Positions 47,489 to 55,103 of a stretch of 64,000 nucleotides of DNA are shown here, in pieces; the first letter of the stretch is position 1; each line of letters opens with the position of its first letter. The translations under genes were made by a program, and so were the position numbers. Below the pieces are notes generated by a model. The model made no database searches. It was given only the letters and a program-made list of their open reading frames with translations, and was not told where the DNA came from. This DNA is from a virus: the IMG/VR virus record IMGVR_UViG_3300027793_000084, positions 1-64,000 of that record. One strand, written 5' to 3'.

Positions 47489-47966
47489 GATTATCGTATG
47501 GTCTTATTACCCACCCTATTTTGAGCAAATCCAGTCTAACCTCTTCTGTTACAAAACTTTCACCAACATACCCATCACTCTTCTCTGGATCAGATCCTAT
47601 CCCGGAACAATACCAGTCTATATAGTCTCCTTTTTGTATCATATCCGCTATAATACCACCGGCGTGTCTCCAAGAGCAAGTCCACTCCTTGTCTCCATAA
47701 AAAAATCTGTTATTACACAATGCCGCATATAAATTTTGACAGTATACCGTACTGTTTCTGGCTTTATTTAGGATATCTTCACTAGACCGCAAATCATATT
47801 CTAAATTAAAATTTTTGTCTTCTGTTTCTTCTCTGGCTTGTGCTTCGTCAAGTATAGTCATCATATTATCGTACAGTTCTTGGGTTGTTTTACCTTCTTC
47901 TAATTGTTTTTTCCATATTCCACGATAAAACGATCCTCTTTCTGGGCTGCTAGAATATTCTTTCAT
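47472..47966 (-). CDS. Paralogue B of the Trp/Cys-rich phage family
   Basis: 164 residues from ATG 47964-47966, AGGAG upstream. The C-terminal 110 residues (NLYAALCNNRFFYGDKEWTC, YIDWYCSGIGSDPEKSDGY, VRLDLLKIGWVIRPYD) correspond to paralogue A at 39147-39512; the N-terminal 50 residues are extra. Duplicate copies 8 kb apart. Function unknown. Confidence 0.55.
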   Translation of the reverse strand: MKEYSSSPERGSFYRGIWKKQLEEGKTTQELYDNMMTILDEAQAREETEDKNFNLEYDLRSSEDILNKARNSTVYCQNLYAALCNNRFFYGDKEWTCSWRHAGGIIADMIQKGDYIDWYCSGIGSDPEKSDGYVGESFVTEEVRLDLLKIGWVIRPYDNHEKIS

Positions 47967-48205
47967 ATGCCCCACTCCTGCTCTAATTTTGACAAGGCTG
48001 ATTCTACGGTAGAGTTATTATAAAAACAATCATAATCAGAATTTTTAAGTTCATTATATTTCTCCGGCCAAATATCGTATAAAACATTCATTACCGTTTG
48101 ACCATATCTCCATTGATTAGCAGCAGAAATTTTACCTTTAGATGTAGATGCTTGATGCTCCAGAAATGTATCGTCTACCTTTTTTATAAACTGTTCAAAT
48201 GTCAT
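47963..48205 (-). CDS. Hypothetical small protein
   Basis: 80 residues: MTFEQFIKKVDDTFLEHQAS, ANQWRYGQTVMNVLYDIWPE, SALSKLEQEWGI. A familiar short phage pattern (YGQTVMNVLYD). Overlaps both neighbours. Confidence 0.5.
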   Translation of the reverse strand: MTFEQFIKKVDDTFLEHQASTSKGKISAANQWRYGQTVMNVLYDIWPEKYNELKNSDYDCFYNNSTVESALSKLEQEWGI

Positions 48206-48498
48206 GTTAGTATTTCCGATGTTCCTTCAAGTATAGTTTGTCTAACATTTCTCGTCATATTGATAAGAAGAATGTGGTTTTTTATAAAACTTTCACCCTT
48301 TTCTTTAGCGATAACCCCAATCAAATTTCTGGCCCAGCCATTAGTTATGCTACGAACATCCTTGAAGTCAAGTTCCACATTAAACCCAAAGTCTATTTCT
48401 TCTAGTATACTTTGTCTTAATTCGGTGGCTTTTTTGGTACTAGATAAATCAGTACCATACATTTCTTTGATTTCGTAGTAAATTAGTGGGCCTTTCAT
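48202..48498 (-). CDS. STAS-like protein (DUF4325 type)
   Basis: 98 residues: SILEEIDFGFNVELDFKDVR, SITNGWARNLIGVIAKEKGE, SFIKNHILLINMTRNVRQTI. This helix-strand order fits the DUF4325/STAS-like family, usually signalling or anti-anti-sigma-type folds beside kinases. Here it is alone; role in transcription or partner binding is speculative. Confidence 0.5.
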   Translation of the reverse strand: MKGPLIYYEIKEMYGTDLSSTKKATELRQSILEEIDFGFNVELDFKDVRSITNGWARNLIGVIAKEKGESFIKNHILLINMTRNVRQTILEGTSEILT

Positions 48499-48579
48499 AG
48501 TTTTCCTCTTTGTATTGAAAGCACCCCCATTATTGAGCGTTGAACATCATTAATAGATGAACTAGAGGCTCAGGATGCT

Positions 48580-48603
48580 ACCCTTGGCGATCAACTCAAG
48601 GGT
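48580..48603 (-). promoter_or_regulatory. Short stem-loop in a 110-base gap
   Basis: ACCCTTG (minus strand) pairs with CAAGGGT, 10-nt loop, ahead of the STAS-like gene. No T-tract follows. No gene is visible in the gap 48499-48608; no promoter match either. Confidence 0.35.
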
Positions 48604-48608
48604 GACTG

Positions 48609-48857
48609 TTAATTCAGTTCTTGTATTTCTTCTCCTGTGTCATAATCTAGCACAGGATAATCAAATGCTTCTCGTATCAAAGAAGGAATAGGTATTCCTG
48701 CTTTGTTTTCTAGAGTTGGCAAATCTATCATTGATTCACTAATATAGACTGGTATGTTATTAATATTTACAATATCCCCATTATCATCAATAAATACTGG
48801 GAATAGTCCGTATTTACCTTCTTTTTTAACTATTCGGTATCTCCAGCCAGTAGTCAT
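48609..48857 (-). CDS. Small phage protein (paralogue pair 1)
   Basis: 82 residues: WRYRIVKKEGKYGLFPVFID, LIREAFDYPVLDYDTGEEIQ. The YRIVKK..PxxDYDTxEEI plan is shared with the next upstream gene (48854-49096). ATGA overlap. Unknown. Confidence 0.5.
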   Translation of the reverse strand: MTTGWRYRIVKKEGKYGLFPVFIDDNGDIVNINNIPVYISESMIDLPTLENKAGIPIPSLIREAFDYPVLDYDTGEEIQELN

Positions 48858-49096
48858 TCTTTAATTTCCTGTAGCGTGTCGTAGTCAATTATAGGCTGTT
48901 CCAAACACTTTGTCAAGCGTTCAATTGTTTTTCTCAGATCGTCAACTGACTCTTCTCTAATCTTTATAGGTTCTTCTGTAATACCTTCTATCTTACCTTC
49001 TTTGTCATAGTAAACCTCATATATCTCATATAGCATACTATCATCCATATGAGTATTAGGATAAAATCTACGAACGACACGGTGATTCCATGACAT
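48854..49096 (-). CDS. Small phage protein (paralogue pair 2)
   Basis: 80 residues: MSWNHRVVRRFYPNTHMDDS, LYEIYEVYYDKEGKI, EQPIIDYDTLQEIKE. MSWNYR-like openings are common in short phage ORFs. Its partner is 48609-48857. Confidence 0.5.
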   Translation of the reverse strand: MSWNHRVVRRFYPNTHMDDSMLYEIYEVYYDKEGKIEGITEEPIKIREESVDDLRKTIERLTKCLEQPIIDYDTLQEIKE

Positions 49097-49453
49097 TTAA
49101 TCTATTTCCTTTCGACATATTACTCTATAATCATCTTTTAAAGTTGTATTAGTTATTGTTATTGAATCTAGAGGACGTAATCCAGTATTTAGAATGTCCA
49201 TATCTTCCTTTAGTAATTTTAAAGTTCTATCAAGATGTTCATTATGGAGTTTTACAATATATTCCGCAGTTGTTTGATCTAATGCCGCAGCATCCACGAT
49301 AGAATATTCATAACTATTAGTTGATTCTGGATTAGTATAATATATAGGCTCAATTGGCACAATGAGCCTACACCAACACACTGGCCCACTAAAACATTCG
49401 GCAACTTTCCACTTGACCAGAAAACTATATTCTCTTGCTTGTTCAAAGTTCAT
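49097..49453 (-). CDS. Hypothetical protein
   Basis: 118 residues from ATG 49451-49453 (AAGGA upstream; an ATG two codons earlier is possible). FSGPVCWCRLIVPIEPIYYT, YIVKLHNEHLDRTLKLLKED. The WCRLIVPIEPIYYT segment is notable for Cys/Trp/Pro. Unknown. Confidence 0.5.
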   Translation of the reverse strand: MNFEQAREYSFLVKWKVAECFSGPVCWCRLIVPIEPIYYTNPESTNSYEYSIVDAAALDQTTAEYIVKLHNEHLDRTLKLLKEDMDILNTGLRPLDSITITNTTLKDDYRVICRKEID

Positions 49454-49862
49454 ATTCATCCTTACAAAGTTTAGGTTCCATTATTTCAGTCCACCATTGT
49501 GAACGATGATTATTTCCAATATTAGTAAAGTAATTATTATAGATATATTGTTGTTCTTCTTCATTCATATGCCAAAATCTATCAATAACAAATTTTTCCC
49601 ATTCTTTAGTATCGTATCCATCAAAAGGAATATGGTGTTTGCCGCTTGTTCTGAAATCATCATACAAAAAATCAAGCACATCTCTAATTAAGACGCATTT
49701 GGTATTACTATCAAGATCATTCCAATAAGTTCTAATCCAATCTTGAACTGCTCCCGGCACATAAGTCATGCGACCAAGAGAGTATCGTAATGCACAAGTA
49801 ACCATAATACCACCGTTAACATCGCAGTTAAACGAAGGTTTCTTTTTAGTTAATTTTCTCAT
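49443..49862 (-). CDS. Hypothetical protein
   Basis: 139 residues: MVTCALRYSLGRMTYVPGAV, DVLDFLYDDFRTSGKHHIPF, EEEQQYIYNNYFTNIGNNHR. The RYALGRMTYVPG pattern recurs in phage hypotheticals. Start at ATG 49860-49862; an internal ATG 19 codons on is also possible. Confidence 0.5.
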   Translation of the reverse strand: MRKLTKKKPSFNCDVNGGIMVTCALRYSLGRMTYVPGAVQDWIRTYWNDLDSNTKCVLIRDVLDFLYDDFRTSGKHHIPFDGYDTKEWEKFVIDRFWHMNEEEQQYIYNNYFTNIGNNHRSQWWTEIMEPKLCKDEYEL

Positions 49863-50034
49863 CTTTTTTCAAAATGTTATATTTTATAGAATCACCATAA
49901 CAAAATCCAGCAATAAAACCACACTGAAAATAATAGTAATCATTACCATTACCTTCATTGTCTCCATCAAGCCATATTTCTCTTGCTAATTGTTTAGCCC
50001 GCTCATAGTTTTGTTTAATATCTTCAAGCATCAT
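49846..50034 (-). CDS. Hypothetical small protein
   Basis: 62 residues from ATG ATG at 50029-50034. EDIKQNYERAKQLAREIWLD, YYYFQCGFIAGFCYGDSIKY. The Cys/Gly-rich central block is like small membrane-adjacent phage proteins. Overlaps neighbours. Confidence 0.45.
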   Translation of the reverse strand: MMLEDIKQNYERAKQLAREIWLDGDNEGNGNDYYYFQCGFIAGFCYGDSIKYNILKKDEKIN

Positions 50035-50446
50035 TATCTCTAAATACTGTGTGAGTAAATTGTCCGTTTCGCACAATCATAATTGTACGATTACCCGATG
50101 AACGAATATATTCTCGTCCGCCATCAATCATATTACCATTCTTAAAACTCTTATAATCATGGCGACTTTGGCTGTATTCATACTCTCCAATATCATTTTG
50201 CACAACGCCGAATGTAAAATTCTCTACAAAATCAGCACCAGAAATCATAGCATTATCACCATGAAAAAAGATAGCAAAATATTTGTTACCAAATTCTGGA
50301 TGAGGAGTTGACCTATAGAAAATATCTCCAATCTTTCCGTTAGGAAGTTCTGAAGTACAAACATAGTTAATATCTACTCCATCCTTTTCCGAATAAAGTT
50401 CAATAACTGTTGATGTTTGAGTAACTGGATGGTGTTTTATATTCAT
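50024..50446 (-). CDS. Hypothetical protein
   Basis: 140 residues, beta-rich: TVIELYSEKDGVDINYVCTS, FAIFFHGDNAMISGADFVEN, SSGNRTIMIVRNGQFTHTVF. Not recognised. ATG overlaps the stop of the 47-residue gene. Confidence 0.5.
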   Translation of the reverse strand: MNIKHHPVTQTSTVIELYSEKDGVDINYVCTSELPNGKIGDIFYRSTPHPEFGNKYFAIFFHGDNAMISGADFVENFTFGVVQNDIGEYEYSQSRHDYKSFKNGNMIDGGREYIRSSGNRTIMIVRNGQFTHTVFRDNDA

Positions 50447-50586
50447 GATAATAGATACCTTAGTATTTTACTTTTGATCCATTCAAACCATGAGGGTTTT
50501 TTAATAGTACAGGGTTGATAGTGACGACTCATTAATTCTTTTAGGGCTTTATCAGCCTTATTTTGAGAATCAATATTCTCATCCAT
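50443..50586 (-). CDS. Small basic protein
   Basis: 47 residues: MDENIDSQNKADKALKELMS, TIKKPSWFEWIKSKILRYLL. ATG 50584-50586, ATGA overlap downstream. Helix with Trp/Lys, perhaps membrane-binding. Confidence 0.5.
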   Translation of the reverse strand: MDENIDSQNKADKALKELMSRHYQPCTIKKPSWFEWIKSKILRYLLS

Positions 50587-50589
50587 AAC

Positions 50590-50802
50590 TTACTCCCTAT
50601 ATTGGTCTAGTTTATAAACCCTCTGAAAAGTATCAAACAGAATTTCAGTATGCAACTTTAGCATAACGGCCAATCCGCTCGTAGCATTACAAATATCATC
50701 AGCGTCTAGTCCATGCTCAAGCACACCCTTTGATAGATCATTAAGTCTATCAACAAAAGCGTAAAGTTCATTGATCTTATTCTCTAAAGTAAAACGATCC
50801 AT
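50590..50802 (-). CDS. Hypothetical small protein
   Basis: 70 residues, helical: MDRFTLENKINELYAFVDRL, LEHGLDADDICNATSGLAVM. ATG at 50800-50802. Unknown. Confidence 0.45.
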   Translation of the reverse strand: MDRFTLENKINELYAFVDRLNDLSKGVLEHGLDADDICNATSGLAVMLKLHTEILFDTFQRVYKLDQYRE

Positions 50803-51008
50803 TATTTATCCCTCAGTTTCATAAGAAAAAGTTCAACAACATAACGTGCTGTATCTGGTACACTACCTCCACCAAGATAATAACTACCAATAAAATCAAA
50901 CAGATCAGACTTTTGAAAAGTATCGTAAAATGCTTCATATTCCATACTAATATAGTTGCCCACATTAGTCACAAAGTTTTCAATGTCGGATTGTAGTTTA
51001 GGGTTCAT
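50802..51008 (-). CDS. Hypothetical small protein, probably leaderless
   Basis: 68 residues: MNPKLQSDIENFVTNVGNYI, LYQKS-like helix FDFIGSYYLGGGSVPDTAR. A perfect class A promoter puts TATAAT at 51015-51020, only six bases before the ATG, so transcripts may begin at or next to the start codon. Confidence 0.5.
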   Translation of the reverse strand: MNPKLQSDIENFVTNVGNYISMEYEAFYDTFQKSDLFDFIGSYYLGGGSVPDTARYVVELFLMKLRDK

Positions 51009-51244
51009 GTAAGCATTATACCATACTGAATGGAATTGTCAAATGGTGGACTCAAATACTCATTAATATCAACCTGAAATTCTTCGGTTTGACCCAAAAT
51101 CAGTGCGGCATGATAGAGAATATGATTTCGCGGATCATTACCATCCTGAATAAATTCTTGATAACTAATCTGTTCACAATCACTATCAAAAATATATCTA
51201 GCACACTCAGTAGCAGACAGAGCAAAATCAGTAATATTAGTCAT
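51005..51244 (-). CDS. Hypothetical acidic protein
   Basis: 79 residues from ATG 51242-51244 (a longer frame is rejected). TDFALSATECARYIFDSDCE, ILYHAALILGQTEEFQVDIN, YLSPPFDNSIQYGIMLT. The last part encodes the next promoter. Unknown. Confidence 0.5.
   Translation of the reverse strand: MTNITDFALSATECARYIFDSDCEQISYQEFIQDGNDPRNHILYHAALILGQTEEFQVDINEYLSPPFDNSIQYGIMLT
51015..51042 (-). promoter_or_regulatory. Class A promoter, perfect consensus
   Basis: TTGACA (51037-51042), 16-bp spacer, TATAAT (51015-51020), minus strand, inside the 3' end of the 79-residue gene. Confidence 0.8.
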
Positions 51245-51434
51245 CAGTATTCTCCACAAAAGTTTTAAGACTTTCCGACAAATCAATCATTTCTTCTTTT
51301 GATAGTCTAACTTCATAATTATAGGATAGATCATACTGGTATAATCTAATTAAAAACGGTCTAGATGAAACTAAACTATTCTTAAAAAGATCAACACTAC
51401 AATCTTCCATGATTATAGTTTTACTATCAACCAT
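51237..51434 (-). CDS. Hypothetical small protein
   Basis: 65 residues from ATG 51432-51434. VDSKTIIMEDCSVDLFKNSL, LYQYDLSYNYEVRLSKEEMI, SESLKTFVENTDD. The LSKEEMIxLSExLKxFV tail recalls the 66- and 73-residue proteins at 52470 and 54642. Unknown. Confidence 0.45.
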   Translation of the reverse strand: MVDSKTIIMEDCSVDLFKNSLVSSRPFLIRLYQYDLSYNYEVRLSKEEMIDLSESLKTFVENTDD

Positions 51435-51696
51435 AAAATCCACAACGTCCTAGAGCGATCTTAACTCCAAGTTTTTTGTTATAATTGTCTTTCTTGCTAC
51501 AAATAGCAAGACCCCGATAATTTTCTCCAGTAGGAGAATCAATAATGATTTGAGTAGAACCACCCTTGCTATCTGGATCAACAGGCCCACAATGTTGGGG
51601 CTTGCTTCCTACTTGCCACTTATGATAGCCATTATAAAGACGGTTATGAAGAACCCTAACCTTATAACCTTTATTACGCAATTCTTGAACTGTCAT
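51427..51696 (-). CDS. Hypothetical small protein
   Basis: 89 residues: MTVQELRNKGYKVRVLHNRL, GSKPQHCGPVDPDSKGGST, AICSKKDNYNKKLGVKIALG. Contains Cys/Gly-rich turns. ATGA overlap upstream. Unknown. Confidence 0.5.
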   Translation of the reverse strand: MTVQELRNKGYKVRVLHNRLYNGYHKWQVGSKPQHCGPVDPDSKGGSTQIIIDSPTGENYRGLAICSKKDNYNKKLGVKIALGRCGFYG

Positions 51697-51878
51697 GACT
51701 TTTGATACCTCTTTTGCTTGCTAAGAGACGAAAGAATACTCATATATCTCTCAGCATCCTGCTTGCTTTCAAATTCTGTCACAATAGTTTGACCATCGGT
51801 TTTAGGCAGAAGAATAGGCTCACCATTCTTAGCAACAACAAACTTTCCACCCTTTTCAATAACGCTCAGATTACTCAC
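51693..51878 (-). CDS. Hypothetical small protein
   Basis: 61 residues: MSNLSVIEKGGKFVVAKNGE, PILLPKTDGQTIVTEFESKQ, DAERYMSILSSL. Beta-hairpin then helix, like a small SPOR- or DUF-type fold. Unknown. Confidence 0.45.
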   Translation of the reverse strand: MSNLSVIEKGGKFVVAKNGEPILLPKTDGQTIVTEFESKQDAERYMSILSSLSKQKRYQKS

Positions 51879-52176
51879 TATCGGCCTCCATTTTGTTTAA
51901 AGTATCAATCACACCATCAAACATCTTTTGAATCTCCTTTTGCTGCTTAATTGTGCAATATACGAATTTCTCATTTGTTTTGTTAAGACGTTGTACAGAA
52001 TCAATAATGGGTGGCTCATAATCAGAACAAACCCACTTTACTTTATCGTGATTCTCAAAAAAATCATTATCAATTTCTCCAAGAGCCTCATAAATATCAT
52101 CTTCGTCCTTTGCTTCAATAACGAAAGATGTTTTTTTGGCTTCGACGTAATTCATACTAACAACAAACTTTGGCAT
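51871..52176 (-). CDS. Hypothetical protein
   Basis: 101 residues from ATG 52174-52176 (AAGGAG upstream; a longer frame is rejected). MPKFVVSMNYVEAKKTSFVI, EAKDEDDIYEALGEID, NKMEADSE. The YVEAKKTSFVIEA..ED..EAL pattern is frequent in phage proteins. Class A promoter upstream. Confidence 0.5.
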   Translation of the reverse strand: MPKFVVSMNYVEAKKTSFVIEAKDEDDIYEALGEIDNDFFENHDKVKWVCSDYEPPIIDSVQRLNKTNEKFVYCTIKQQKEIQKMFDGVIDTLNKMEADSE

Positions 52177-52197
52177 AAGTGTCTCCTTGTAGCCCCC

Positions 52198-52225
52198 ATT
52201 ATACTGTGCCAAACGGGCCTGTCAA
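52198..52225 (-). promoter_or_regulatory. Class A promoter, perfect consensus
   Basis: TTGACA (52220-52225), 16-bp spacer, TATAAT (52198-52203), minus strand. Confidence 0.8.
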
Positions 52226-52266
52226 GAGTATCGTCAATCAGAACGATTTGGCTTGAATCTAAATTT

Positions 52267-52470
52267 TTAGAAACAACCTCTAATGTAGTTGATAATATTA
52301 CCAGCAGCATTACTAGTGCTATCATTATTATTGTAATGATCAAATAATCTATTACGAATTTCATATTTTTGAATATCGTTTAACTCACCAAATAATTCAC
52401 CATTCTCATACTCATTATTCATATGAGCAATAACATCACCAATATAGTCGCTAAAATTAGTATACCTCAT
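52267..52470 (-). CDS. Hypothetical small protein
   Basis: 67 residues from ATG 52468-52470. MRYTNFSDYIGDVIAHMNNE, ELNDIQKYEIRNRLFDHYNN. Helical; unknown. ATGA overlap upstream. Confidence 0.45.
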   Translation of the reverse strand: MRYTNFSDYIGDVIAHMNNEYENGELFGELNDIQKYEIRNRLFDHYNNNDSTSNAAGNIINYIRGCF

Positions 52471-52670
52471 CAATTTACCTTTAGATAAGCATTGATAAAA
52501 TCGGCCAAACCTTGTAGTTCTTCTCTTGTTAATGTTGGCTGAACCAATTTGCTACTAAGCATTAGACTATATGGATAAGATTTTAGAGTATGAGACTCTA
52601 TTTTTTGCTCCACACTTTCATTCTTAGATAAGTGAAGTATAAGATGATCTGACTCGTAAGATGTTTTCAT
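52470..52670 (-). CDS. Small protein (paralogue group with 54642)
   Basis: 66 residues: TSYESDHLILHLSKNESVEQ, LTREELQGLADFINAYLKVN. The LxxEELxGLADFIxxYLK tail resembles the 73-residue protein (54642-54863). Function unknown. Confidence 0.5.
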   Translation of the reverse strand: MKTSYESDHLILHLSKNESVEQKIESHTLKSYPYSLMLSSKLVQPTLTREELQGLADFINAYLKVN

Positions 52671-52673
52671 TAT

Positions 52674-52883
52674 TTACCACCAAACTATTGGATCAAATGG
52701 CGATGGATTAGTAGGCCAGTATTTTGGATACTGAGGAAGAGGTTGATGTTTTAGTGACGACTCAAGTCGATCTATCTTTTTAATCAACTCCTTAGTTTTT
52801 TGCTCAAGATTAAGTAACGACTCTAATACCACATCAATCTTTTGCTTTGTTGGCTTTTTCTTTTTAACTGTTTTCTTTTTCAT
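52674..52883 (-). CDS. Lys-rich coiled-coil protein
   Basis: 69 residues. The N-terminal KKKTVKKKKPTKQK is strongly basic, then LLNLEQKTKELIKKIDRLES, ending PQYPKYWPTNPSPFDPIVWW. Likely nucleic-acid or membrane binding. Unknown. Confidence 0.5.
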   Translation of the reverse strand: MKKKTVKKKKPTKQKIDVVLESLLNLEQKTKELIKKIDRLESSLKHQPLPQYPKYWPTNPSPFDPIVWW

Positions 52884-52909
52884 TATTAATACTCCTTTTT
52901 ATTCAAGAT

Positions 52910-52993
52910 CTATGGTATGAGACATTGTTCAGAAATTTCTTTTATAAATTTTCTTTTATCTTCAACAAAATTTGAAATTTCATTTATGTTCAT
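52910..52993 (-). CDS. Very small ORF with strong ribosome site
   Basis: 27 residues: MNINEISNFVEDKRKFIKEI. AGGAAAGG is 8-13 nt upstream of ATG 52991-52993. Only a candidate; it sits in the 170-base gap 52884-53053, where nothing else is seen. Confidence 0.3.
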   Translation of the reverse strand: MNINEISNFVEDKRKFIKEISEQCLIP

Positions 52994-53053
52994 AATTTTC
53001 CTTTCCTAAAAATTAGGTATAATTGTTTTTCAGTTCGTTTTTCGCGGTGTTCC

Positions 53054-53383
53054 TCAATCCCATCCCCAAAAAAGAAACCTGTCCACAAGATATTTCATGC
53101 TTTTATTCTTTTGAACTGTGTCCCAATTATCTTGAATAAGGTCTACCGTCCAACTGCTCAGTTTAGAACTTAGTTTGTGTGGCATTCCACCATATTCTGG
53201 ATAATCAAATTGTTCATGTTTCTGCATGGTTTTGGTGTTATTAATCATCCATGTAAAAACTTCTTTTGCGTACTTTAACTTTTTGCTTGTATGTTTGTCG
53301 AAAAGGTCTTGGGTTGCGGGCATTTTATTGCCTTTCTTGAGAGCATTAATAATCATCTTCTTATTAACGGTCTTGGTAGTCAT
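53054..53383 (-). CDS. Hypothetical basic protein
   Basis: 109 residues: MTTKTVNKKMIINALKKGNK, EVFTWMINNTKTMQKHEQFD, YPEYGGMPHKLSSKLSSWTV, RFLFWGWD. No recognised family. AAAAGGAG upstream of the ATG; weak class A promoter. Confidence 0.5.
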   Translation of the reverse strand: MTTKTVNKKMIINALKKGNKMPATQDLFDKHTSKKLKYAKEVFTWMINNTKTMQKHEQFDYPEYGGMPHKLSSKLSSWTVDLIQDNWDTVQKNKSMKYLVDRFLFWGWD

Positions 53384-53397
53384 GTTTTTCTCCTTTT

Positions 53398-53425
53398 ATT
53401 TACAGGGATTTTGGTCATTTGTCAA
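53398..53425 (-). promoter_or_regulatory. Weak class A promoter
   Basis: TTGACA (53420-53425), 16-bp spacer, GTAAAT (53398-53403), minus strand. The -10 is poor. Confidence 0.5.
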
Positions 53426-53730
53426 CTCTTTCTATTACCATTCAAAAAACCTAGCAAATATGCACCAACAATAGAATAATTAGGATAAACATCAAATCCA
53501 TCGTTGCACAAATTTAATTGTTGATATTCAGTAGAATGAATATGATATAACACAGAATAGAACTTGATAGTTTGGGGTTTTAAAAACCAACCCCTGTTTT
53601 GTGTATACTCATGTTCTCTAATATAGTATCTATCATCTATAGCCCTAACTTGTTGAAATAGTTCATTAAGGTCAGGATCAGATACTTGTTTAAAATTTTC
53701 TACATCACTATAGTAAGTGCATAGTGGCAT
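53422..53730 (-). CDS. Hypothetical protein
   Basis: 102 residues: MPLCTYYSDVENFKQVSDPD, NELFQQVRAIDDRYYIREHE, YTQNRGWFLKPQTIKFYSVL, YSIVGAYLLGFLNGNRKS. Unknown; ATG overlaps the 53-residue stop. Confidence 0.5.
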   Translation of the reverse strand: MPLCTYYSDVENFKQVSDPDLNELFQQVRAIDDRYYIREHEYTQNRGWFLKPQTIKFYSVLYHIHSTEYQQLNLCNDGFDVYPNYSIVGAYLLGFLNGNRKS

Positions 53731-53891
53731 TATTTATTCTCAAATTTCTTTTTAAGATTTTCCATAATAGTAATATCAACCTTATAGGCCACTTCTGTTC
53801 CTTCTGGCCCATTATACAATTCTGCTAGTTGATCGTCAACTAGATCCAGAATAATATCAATTTCATCATTAGTAAGATTAAATTTTTTCAT
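53730..53891 (-). CDS. Small protein (paralogue of 43014-43172)
   Basis: 53 residues: LTNDEIDIILDLVDDQLAEL, YNGPEGTEVAYKVDITIMEN. Matches the 52-residue gene at 43 kb. TAATG overlap. Unknown. Confidence 0.55.
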   Translation of the reverse strand: MKKFNLTNDEIDIILDLVDDQLAELYNGPEGTEVAYKVDITIMENLKKKFENK

Positions 53892-53915
53892 TATTCATTC
53901 TCTAAACGCTTTGTA

Positions 53916-54248
53916 TTAAATTGCTTCTTCTAAAATACGCCAAGATTTTAGCATTTGATTTTCAAAAACAACTTCTACTGGCACATTTTTCAGGTCATTG
54001 AGTGACCTTTTATTGCTTTTTGATAGCAATTCGTTAATAAATCTCATAGTTTTTGCAAAAGATTCATCCCTATCTTTTTCGGTCCACTTACAACCCTTGC
54101 TTTTGGTATCTGTAGACCAAAATCCTTTAAAGTCACCAACGCCCCACCCATCTTTTGAGGTAAAATCAACGCTCAAACCAAATTGAGCATCTTGATAACC
54201 CCCATAACCAAGACGTATATTATTAATTTTTCCAATTCGCTTTTCCAT
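53916..54248 (-). CDS. Conserved phage hypothetical protein
   Basis: 110 residues: IRLGYGGYQDAQFGLSVDFT, SKDGWGVGDFKGFWSTDTKS, FAKTMRFINELLSKSNKRSL. The GYGGYQDAQFGLSxxF-GWGVGDFxGFW block is a recurring phage family. Function unknown. Confidence 0.55.
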   Translation of the reverse strand: MEKRIGKINNIRLGYGGYQDAQFGLSVDFTSKDGWGVGDFKGFWSTDTKSKGCKWTEKDRDESFAKTMRFINELLSKSNKRSLNDLKNVPVEVVFENQMLKSWRILEEAI

Positions 54249-54415
54249 TAGTTATTCTCCATTCCTTCAATAATTAGAATATTAGGTCTAATATCATAAC
54301 CAAGTTTGGTATTAAGCCAGAGAATAAAATTTTCAAAATTATTTTCGGGGATTAATACAATCGGAGGCAAAAAATCGACTGAACTTTCTACTTGAATCAT
54401 ACGCTTTAATTTCAT
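54248..54415 (-). CDS. Hypothetical small protein
   Basis: 55 residues: MKLKRMIQVESSVDFLPPIV, NFENFILWLNTKLGYDIRPN, ILIIEGMENN. Stop overlaps the next ATG (TAATG). Unknown. Confidence 0.5.
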   Translation of the reverse strand: MKLKRMIQVESSVDFLPPIVLIPENNFENFILWLNTKLGYDIRPNILIIEGMENN

Positions 54416-54418
54416 TAT

Positions 54419-54637
54419 TTATTCTCCAAAATGATTCCTAATAGTTTCTTTTATATCATCTACAGCCGTTGGGCCAAAACGATCTACTGCATTTTCTATA
54501 CTCTTGATGCACTCGTTGATGATTGCTTTAGCGAATTCTTCATATGATGATGGACGTATACTATAATACCAAGCATTTTGATCTGGACTTTCGTATTTGT
54601 CTGCTATGTTTTGGATTAGTTCGTTTTTGTTCTTCAT
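54419..54637 (-). CDS. Hypothetical small protein
   Basis: 72 residues: KNELIQNIADKYESPDQNAW, YYSIRPSSYEEFAKAIINEC, IKSIENAVDRFGPTAVDDIK. A recurring short phage type. Unknown. Confidence 0.5.
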   Translation of the reverse strand: MKNKNELIQNIADKYESPDQNAWYYSIRPSSYEEFAKAIINECIKSIENAVDRFGPTAVDDIKETIRNHFGE

Positions 54638-54641
54638 TATT

Positions 54642-54863
54642 TTACTCCAGATATTTTAGAATAAATTCGGCCAACCCCTTTAAATCTTTCTTACTCATAT
54701 CACAAGTAATAGATATGTTCCTATTATCATCATAAAGACTAAAGTAGCAGTAACCTCTGTCTGGTACTAAAATTAGGTCAATATTTTCATCTTCGGTCAG
54801 ATAATATTTATCTTTGTGGGTTATAGACCCACCATTTAGTGTATTATTGGATTTCTTATCCAT
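54642..54863 (-). CDS. Small protein (paralogue group with 52470)
   Basis: 73 residues from ATG 54861-54863. DKKSNNTLNGGSITHKDKYY, DENIDLILVPDRGYCYFSLY, MSKKDLKGLAEFILKYLE. The KGLAEFIxKYL tail resembles the 66-residue protein at 52470-52670. Unknown. Confidence 0.45.
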   Translation of the reverse strand: MDKKSNNTLNGGSITHKDKYYLTEDENIDLILVPDRGYCYFSLYDDNRNISITCDMSKKDLKGLAEFILKYLE

Positions 54864-54864
54864 T

Positions 54865-55047
54865 TCAAGCCCATTTACCATAATTGACTGTTTGATTAAA
54901 GGTATTGATAGGCTTGATTTGTCTAAGACGATTATGAATAATGGTCAAATTATTACGGTCAATGCTAACTTTATCGTTCAAAGTTTGACTAATAACACTT
55001 TTTAGCAGAGCAATCTCTTTATCGGTCAACAGTACGTTTCGGTACAT
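54865..55047 (-). CDS. Hypothetical small protein
   Basis: 60 residues from ATG 55045-55047 (MYRNVLLTDKEIALLKSVIS); a longer frame is open upstream, but the class A promoter at 55104-55131 implies the shorter start. HxxLRQIKPINTF follows. Unknown. Confidence 0.45.
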   Translation of the reverse strand: MYRNVLLTDKEIALLKSVISQTLNDKVSIDRNNLTIIHNRLRQIKPINTFNQTVNYGKWA

Positions 55048-55103
55048 AAAATTATCATTTTCCCCCAAAATATTAAGAAAACAACTCCTACTACTAGTAC
55101 CAG

